Below, one piece after another: positions 60,017-64,000 of a DNA stretch of 64,000 bases; the stretch's first letter is position 1; each line of letters starts with the position of its first letter. The translations under genes and the position numbers were made by a program. The stretch is from Cellulomonas terrae. GTDB taxonomy: Bacteria > Actinomycetota > Actinomycetes > Actinomycetales > Cellulomonadaceae. The stretch is from NCBI RefSeq assembly GCF_007990265.1, contig NZ_BJWH01000023.1:1-64000 (forward strand), read 5' to 3'. The notes below the pieces were generated by a model that saw nothing but the letters and a program-made list of their open reading frames with translations, was not told where the DNA came from and did no database searches.

Positions 60017-61147
60017 TCAGCTGGCGAAGCGGATGGGGACCAGCAGGTACCGGTACTCCGGGTTGTCCTCGCCCTCGAGCGACTCCTGGCCGGTGAACTC
60101 CACCGGCTTGTTCGGGTGCGTGAACGACAACCGCACGAACGTGGTGCTCAGCGCGCCGAGACCGTCCAGGAGGAACTGCGGGTTGAACGCCACGGAGATG
60201 TCGTCGCCGACGAGCGTCGCCTCGAGCGCCTCGGACGCCTGCGCGTCGTCGCCCTGGCCCGCGTCGAGCACGACCTGGCCCTCGCTGAACGACAGCCGGA
60301 TCGGGGTGTTGCGTTCCGCGACGAGGCTCACGCGCTTGGCGGCGTCGGCGAGGGCGTGCGTGCTGACGATGGCGTGGATGGGCGTCTCGTCGGGGAACAG
60401 CCGGCGGACGGCCGGGTAGTCCCCGTCGACCAGGAGGCTGGTGGTCTGCCGGCCGGCGGCCTCGAACCCGATCATGTCCACGCCGGAGCCGGTGGACAGG
60501 GCGACCGTGACCGAGCCCGCGCTGCCGAGCGACTTGGCGGCGTCCGACAGCGTCCGGGCCCGGACGAGGGCGACGGTCGAGATGTCCGGCGACGACGGCT
60601 TCCAGGTGAGCTCACGCAGCGCGAGCCGGTACCGGTCGGTGGCCAGGAGCGTCACCTTCTCGCCCTCGATCTCGACCCGTACGCCCGTGAGCAGCGGCAA
60701 CGTGTCGTCCCGGCTGGCCGCGACGGACACCTGGGCAACCGCGTGCGTGAGCTCGTCACCGTCGACGGTCCCGGTGGTCGGCGGCATGACCGGCAGGTTC
60801 GGGTAGTCCTCGACCGGCATCGTCAGGAGCGTGAAGCGGCTGGCACCGCACGTCACCACGACCTTGGTGCCGTCGAGCACGACGTCCACCGGCTTGTCCG
60901 GCAGCGCACGGGAGATCTCCGCGAGCAGACGGCCCGAGACCAGGACCGTGCCGGCCTCGCTCACGTCGGCGGGGATCTGCGACCGCGCGGAGACCTCGTA
61001 GTCGAAGCTCGAGAGCTGGACCGTGCCCGTGGTGTCGGCCTCGAGGCGGACACCTGCCAGGACAGGGACCGGCGGCCGAGTGGGCAGGCTGCGCGCCGTC
61101 CACGTGACGGCGTCCGCGAGAACGTCACGGTCGACCCGGAACCTCAT
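60017..61147 (-). CDS. dnaN: DNA polymerase III beta clamp
   Basis: The 376-residue protein shows the three-domain clamp fold: MRFRVDRDVLADAVTWTARSLPTRPPVPVLAG in part, TDRYRLALREL, and the C-terminal PVEFTGQ with YRYLLVPIRF. It tethers polymerase to DNA. It is read away from dnaA across the origin region. Confidence 0.97.
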   Translation of the reverse strand: MRFRVDRDVLADAVTWTARSLPTRPPVPVLAGVRLEADTTGTVQLSSFDYEVSARSQIPADVSEAGTVLVSGRLLAEISRALPDKPVDVVLDGTKVVVTCGASRFTLLTMPVEDYPNLPVMPPTTGTVDGDELTHAVAQVSVAASRDDTLPLLTGVRVEIEGEKVTLLATDRYRLALRELTWKPSSPDISTVALVRARTLSDAAKSLGSAGSVTVALSTGSGVDMIGFEAAGRQTTSLLVDGDYPAVRRLFPDETPIHAIVSTHALADAAKRVSLVAERNTPIRLSFSEGQVVLDAGQGDDAQASEALEATLVGDDISVAFNPQFLLDGLGALSTTFVRLSFTHPNKPVEFTGQESLEGEDNPEYRYLLVPIRFAS

Positions 61148-61844
61148 ACCTCACCTCTCGTCGAGCTGGCCTGGCCGGCATGCCGTCACGGGTTCGTGCG
61201 GGGTCCAGGCACAGGCGTCAGGCGAACACTACGCGAGACGTCGGACGCTCGGTACGGGCATGGGGATGACGACGACAGCCGTGTCGTTCGAGGTGGTGCG
61301 CCGGTCGCCCGAGGTCCCTCTGGCGGTGTGTGGATCCCCTACCTAGAGAAGTGTCATCGTCGTCATCGGTCCTGTGCACTGTGTGGATGGTCGATGTCCG
61401 TGCAGGTCAGGGCACGATCAGGCTGTGCACCCCGGGTGTGGGTCGATTCGGACGTGCGGTGGACGACCGTGGACGACGCGAGAAGGCCTCGGCTGCGTCC
61501 ACCGGTCGGGGGCATGCCGTCCACACCCGCACTGCGTGTCGTCCACCGTCGTCCACAGGTGAGTGCACAGGTGTGGAGATTCGTCCCATGCATGTCTCAT
61601 CCGGAGGGTGAAGGTTCGAGTCAAGGGGCTCGTATCGATTCGACGGTGAGAGTTGTCTCATGCCTAGAAGCCCGCTATGCCTGTTTGTGAACCGGAAGAT
61701 TGGTCCGGTGATGTCCGGTTCGTCGTGTTTCTGCAGGTCAGAGCGCTGCGGAGATGTGAACGGAGAGCGAGTGCGCCGAATGGGTGAACCGTGTCACAAG
61801 TGTCCCCAGGTTCCTGTGGACAGCTGTGGATAACTCCGCCCTAA
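61148..61844. other. Intergenic region between dnaA and dnaN, part of oriC
   Basis: About 700 bases without a gene. A perfect DnaA box complement TGTGGATAA lies at 61825-61833 and a near match TGTGGACAG at 61815-61823. Further near matches lie around 61326, 61381, 61518, 61542, 61552 and 61570, on both strands. The central part 61620-61760 has fewer G and C than its surroundings and could be the unwinding region. Actinobacterial origins usually lie here, so this is the best oriC candidate; the small open frames are not convincing genes. Confidence 0.8.
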
Positions 61845-63389
61845 TCAGCCTCTGTTCTGCTGCTTGATGCGGTTCGTGAGCTCGGTGACCTGGTTGTAGA
61901 TCGACCGCCGCTCAGCCATCAGCTCACGGATCTTGCGGTTCGCGTGCATGACCGTGGTGTGGTCACGGCCGCCGAACGCCTGCCCGATCTTCGGCAGCGA
62001 GAGGTCCGTCAGCTCACGGCACAGGTACATGGCGATCTGACGAGCAGTGACCAGCACGCGCGAGCGGCTCGAACCGCACAGGTCGTCGATGCTGAGCCCG
62101 AAGTACGCGGCCGTCTGGCCGATCACCTGCGTCGCGGTGATCTCCGTCGTCTGGTCGTCGGTGATCAGGTCCTTGAGGACGATCTCGGCGAGCGACAGGT
62201 CGACCTGCTGGCGGTTGAGGTTCGCGAACGCCGTGACCCGGATCAGGGCACCCTCGAGCTCGCGGATGTTGGTCGAGATCTTGCTCGCGATGTACTCGAG
62301 GACGTCCGGCGGGGCCTGGAGCCGTTCGCTGCCGGCCTTCTTGCGCAGGATCGCGATGCGCGTCTCGAGGTCGGGCGGCTGGACGTCGGTGATCAGGCCC
62401 CACTCGAAGCGCGACCGCATCCGGTCCTCGAAGCCGTTCAGCTGCTTGGGCGGCAGGTCGGAGGTGATCACCACCTGCTTGTTCGCGTTGTGCAGCGTGT
62501 TGAACGTGTGGAAGAACTCCTCCATCGTCTGTTCCTTGCCCTGCAGGAACTGGATGTCGTCGATGAGGAGCACGTCGACCTCGCGGTAGCGCCGCTGGAA
62601 CGCGCCCGCCTTGCCCTCGCTGATCGAGTTGATGAAGTCGTTGGTGAACTCCTCGGAGTTCACGTACCGCACCCGCACGCTCGGATAGAGGTTCTGCGCG
62701 TAGTGCCCGATCGCGTGCAGCAGGTGCGTCTTGCCCAGACCCGAGTCGCCGTAGATGAACAGCGGGTTGTACGCCTTGGCGGGTGCCTCCGCGACCGCGA
62801 CCGCGGCAGCGTGCGCGAACCGGTTCGAGCTGCCGATGACGAACGTCTCGAAGAGGTACTTCGGGTTCAGTCGTGCGGGCTCCGCCGGCATCCGCCGGTT
62901 CGCCGGGGGCGGACGGTCGTCGTTCCGGCCGCCGTACCGGCGCTCACGCACCTGGTCGTCGCGGTCGTCCTGCCCGTCGTCGGGCACCAGCGACAGGTCC
63001 GGCCGTGCCTCGCGGCGCGCGTCGGCCTCGTCGGCCTCGCGCTCGTCACGCGACTGGCTGTAGGGCTCGTGGCGCTGGTCCGCACCCGAACCGACCACGC
63101 GGAGGGCCGGCGGTGCGTCCTCGGCCAGCTCAGGGTCGACCGTGATCGCGAACCGCGCCTCCCGGTCCAGGGCCGTGCTCAGAGCAGCGGTCACCTCACC
63201 CCGCACCCGCGACTCGAGGTAGTCCTTGGTCAGGTCGTTGCCGACTGCCAGGAGCAGGGTGCCGTCGAGGAGACCGAGAGGCCGGGCCAGGCGGACGAAG
63301 GCGATCTGGCGCGGGGTGATGTCCGGACTCGACTCGAGGGTCGACACCACGTGACCCCAGACCCGGGAAAGCTCTTCGTCCTGTGACAC
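61845..63389 (-). CDS. dnaA: Chromosomal replication initiator DnaA
   Basis: The 514-residue protein has domain I, a charged linker, the AAA+ domain with Walker [19 protein letters not shown] and Walker [16 protein letters not shown], and domain IV with the DnaA-box binding signature [11 protein letters not shown]. It is divergent from rpmH, the usual arrangement. Confidence 0.97.
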   Translation of the reverse strand: MSQDEELSRVWGHVVSTLESSPDITPRQIAFVRLARPLGLLDGTLLLAVGNDLTKDYLESRVRGEVTAALSTALDREARFAITVDPELAEDAPPALRVVGSGADQRHEPYSQSRDEREADEADARREARPDLSLVPDDGQDDRDDQVRERRYGGRNDDRPPPANRRMPAEPARLNPKYLFETFVIGSSNRFAHAAAVAVAEAPAKAYNPLFIYGDSGLGKTHLLHAIGHYAQNLYPSVRVRYVNSEEFTNDFINSISEGKAGAFQRRYREVDVLLIDDIQFLQGKEQTMEEFFHTFNTLHNANKQVVITSDLPPKQLNGFEDRMRSRFEWGLITDVQPPDLETRIAILRKKAGSERLQAPPDVLEYIASKISTNIRELEGALIRVTAFANLNRQQVDLSLAEIVLKDLITDDQTTEITATQVIGQTAAYFGLSIDDLCGSSRSRVLVTARQIAMYLCRELTDLSLPKIGQAFGGRDHTTVMHANRKIRELMAERRSIYNQVTELTNRIKQQNRG

Positions 63390-63878
63390 GTGCTACCTCA
63401 GCTGTTCGATCGCGTGGGTGGTCGAGTCTCGCACGACCGCGCGTTGTCCACACAGTTGTCCACACCTGTGAGCAGTTGGTCTCGCTGGTGTCATGGGCGT
63501 TCAGACACGATGAGATCGGCTCGTCGGGCGCCGTCCTGCGGGTGGTGGTCGTCGCACCTGTCGGCCATCCACCACGATGTGATCCACAGGCTGCGCCCCC
63601 CGGCGACGATGACCGATGGTAGTGGCCCGGGGCGGGCGCGGGGAGTGCTCGGTGGGGTGACGTCCGTACCCCTGTGGGACGATCCCTCCGGCGCGTCGCG
63701 CGCATTTGACCGGCCACTGCGGCGGGAAGTACGGTATTGCAGCCTTCTCGATGGCCCCTGCTGGCGCGCCCTGACGCCGCACGCACACGATGTGTGTCCT
63801 GGGAGCAGTTCGATCTCGGCAGCCTGAACCTGGTCGCGCGGCACATGCGAGACCCACTCGATGTACTTGGAGACTCTC
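63390..63878. other. Divergent dnaA-rpmH intergenic region with DnaA boxes
   Basis: Two identical TTGTCCACA boxes lie at 63444-63452 and 63456-63464, twelve bases apart, about 55 bases before the dnaA start, and a weaker TGATCCACA lies near 63578. They probably serve autoregulation of dnaA and form the second part of a split origin. No coding gene was seen; promoters for dnaA and rpmH must lie here. Confidence 0.7.
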
Positions 63879-64000
63879 GTGAGCAAGCGCACCTTCCAGC
63901 CGAACAACCGGCGCCGGGCCAAGACCCACGGCTTCCGCCTGCGTATGCGTACCCGCGCCGGCCGCGCGATCCTGGCGGCACGTCGCCGCAAGGGCCGCGC
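63879..64000 (+). CDS. rpmH: Ribosomal protein L34 (partial)
   Basis: The GTG follows GGAG by six bases. Forty codons are visible: [20 protein letters not shown], then [20 protein letters not shown], covering nearly all of L34. The stop lies beyond the window. The basic, Arg-rich sequence and the place opposite dnaA are diagnostic. Confidence 0.96.
   Translation, partial: MSKRTFQPNNRRRAKTHGFRLRMRTRAGRAILAARRRKGR

Noticed and set aside
59084..61690. Plus-strand open frame of 868 codons across gnd, dnaN and the origin
   Set aside because: Opposite conserved housekeeping genes and without any recognisable domain.

Overview
The window is high-GC actinobacterial chromosome around the replication origin, most likely from a Cellulomonas or close relative. 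The right part carries rpmH, dnaA, dnaN, gnd, recF, a DciA-like gene, gyrB and gyrA, a DUF3566 gene, tRNA-Ile and tRNA-Ala. The left-centre carries the fhaA-fhaB-pstP-rodA-pbpA-pknA-pknB operon found near actinobacterial origins. A large secreted family 9 cellulase with CBM3, three fibronectin III and CBM2 domains, built like CenB of Cellulomonas fimi, is what points to this genus; that is inference from domain layout.

Layout. Positions 1-497 are the end of a chromosomal gene. About 22.8 kb (638-23441) is a genomic island inserted at the 3' end of a tRNA-Leu(CAG) gene. A 30-bp direct repeat marks both ends, and each end also has a tRNA-terminator hairpin. The island carries defence-type genes: a HEPN-like protein, a RES/Xre toxin-antitoxin pair, an orphan AbiEi-like regulator, and a three-gene coupled operon. 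That operon encodes a P-loop ATPase, a 450-residue partner and a 1642-residue FtsK-like ATPase, resembling DptF/DptG/DptH, and faces a Vsr-type endonuclease and a cytosine-5 methyltransferase. Next come two paralogous one-span membrane proteins inside a 1.4-kb segment bounded by inverted repeats, then an IS481-family insertion, then the mobility genes beside the tRNA: a ribbon-helix-helix protein, a tyrosine recombinase with a one-base deletion, and a DDE transposase with two in-frame TAG codons. The mobility genes look disabled, so the island is probably fixed in place.

The core region runs from the tRNA. The fhaA-pknB operon controls cell-wall growth by Ser/Thr phosphorylation. After it come an anthranilate/PABA-type glutamine amidotransferase, a small membrane protein, a class E sortase and a DUF881 protein on the minus strand, then crgA, a rhomboid protease, a cyclophilin, a repetitive helical membrane protein and the cellulase. 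A HisF/HisH-like pair follows, whose HisF has lost the catalytic Asp130. Then come an ABC exporter, an acetyltransferase, a two-component system, a DUF4386 protein, a WYL regulator, an epoxide-hydrolase-like enzyme, two tRNAs flanking a 39-residue DLW-39 gene, and the replication cluster.

The least explained parts are the DptFGH-like + Vsr + methyltransferase cassette, which lacks any phosphorothioation (dnd) genes here, the inverted-repeat element with paralogous membrane proteins, and the catalytically altered HisF/HisH pair.
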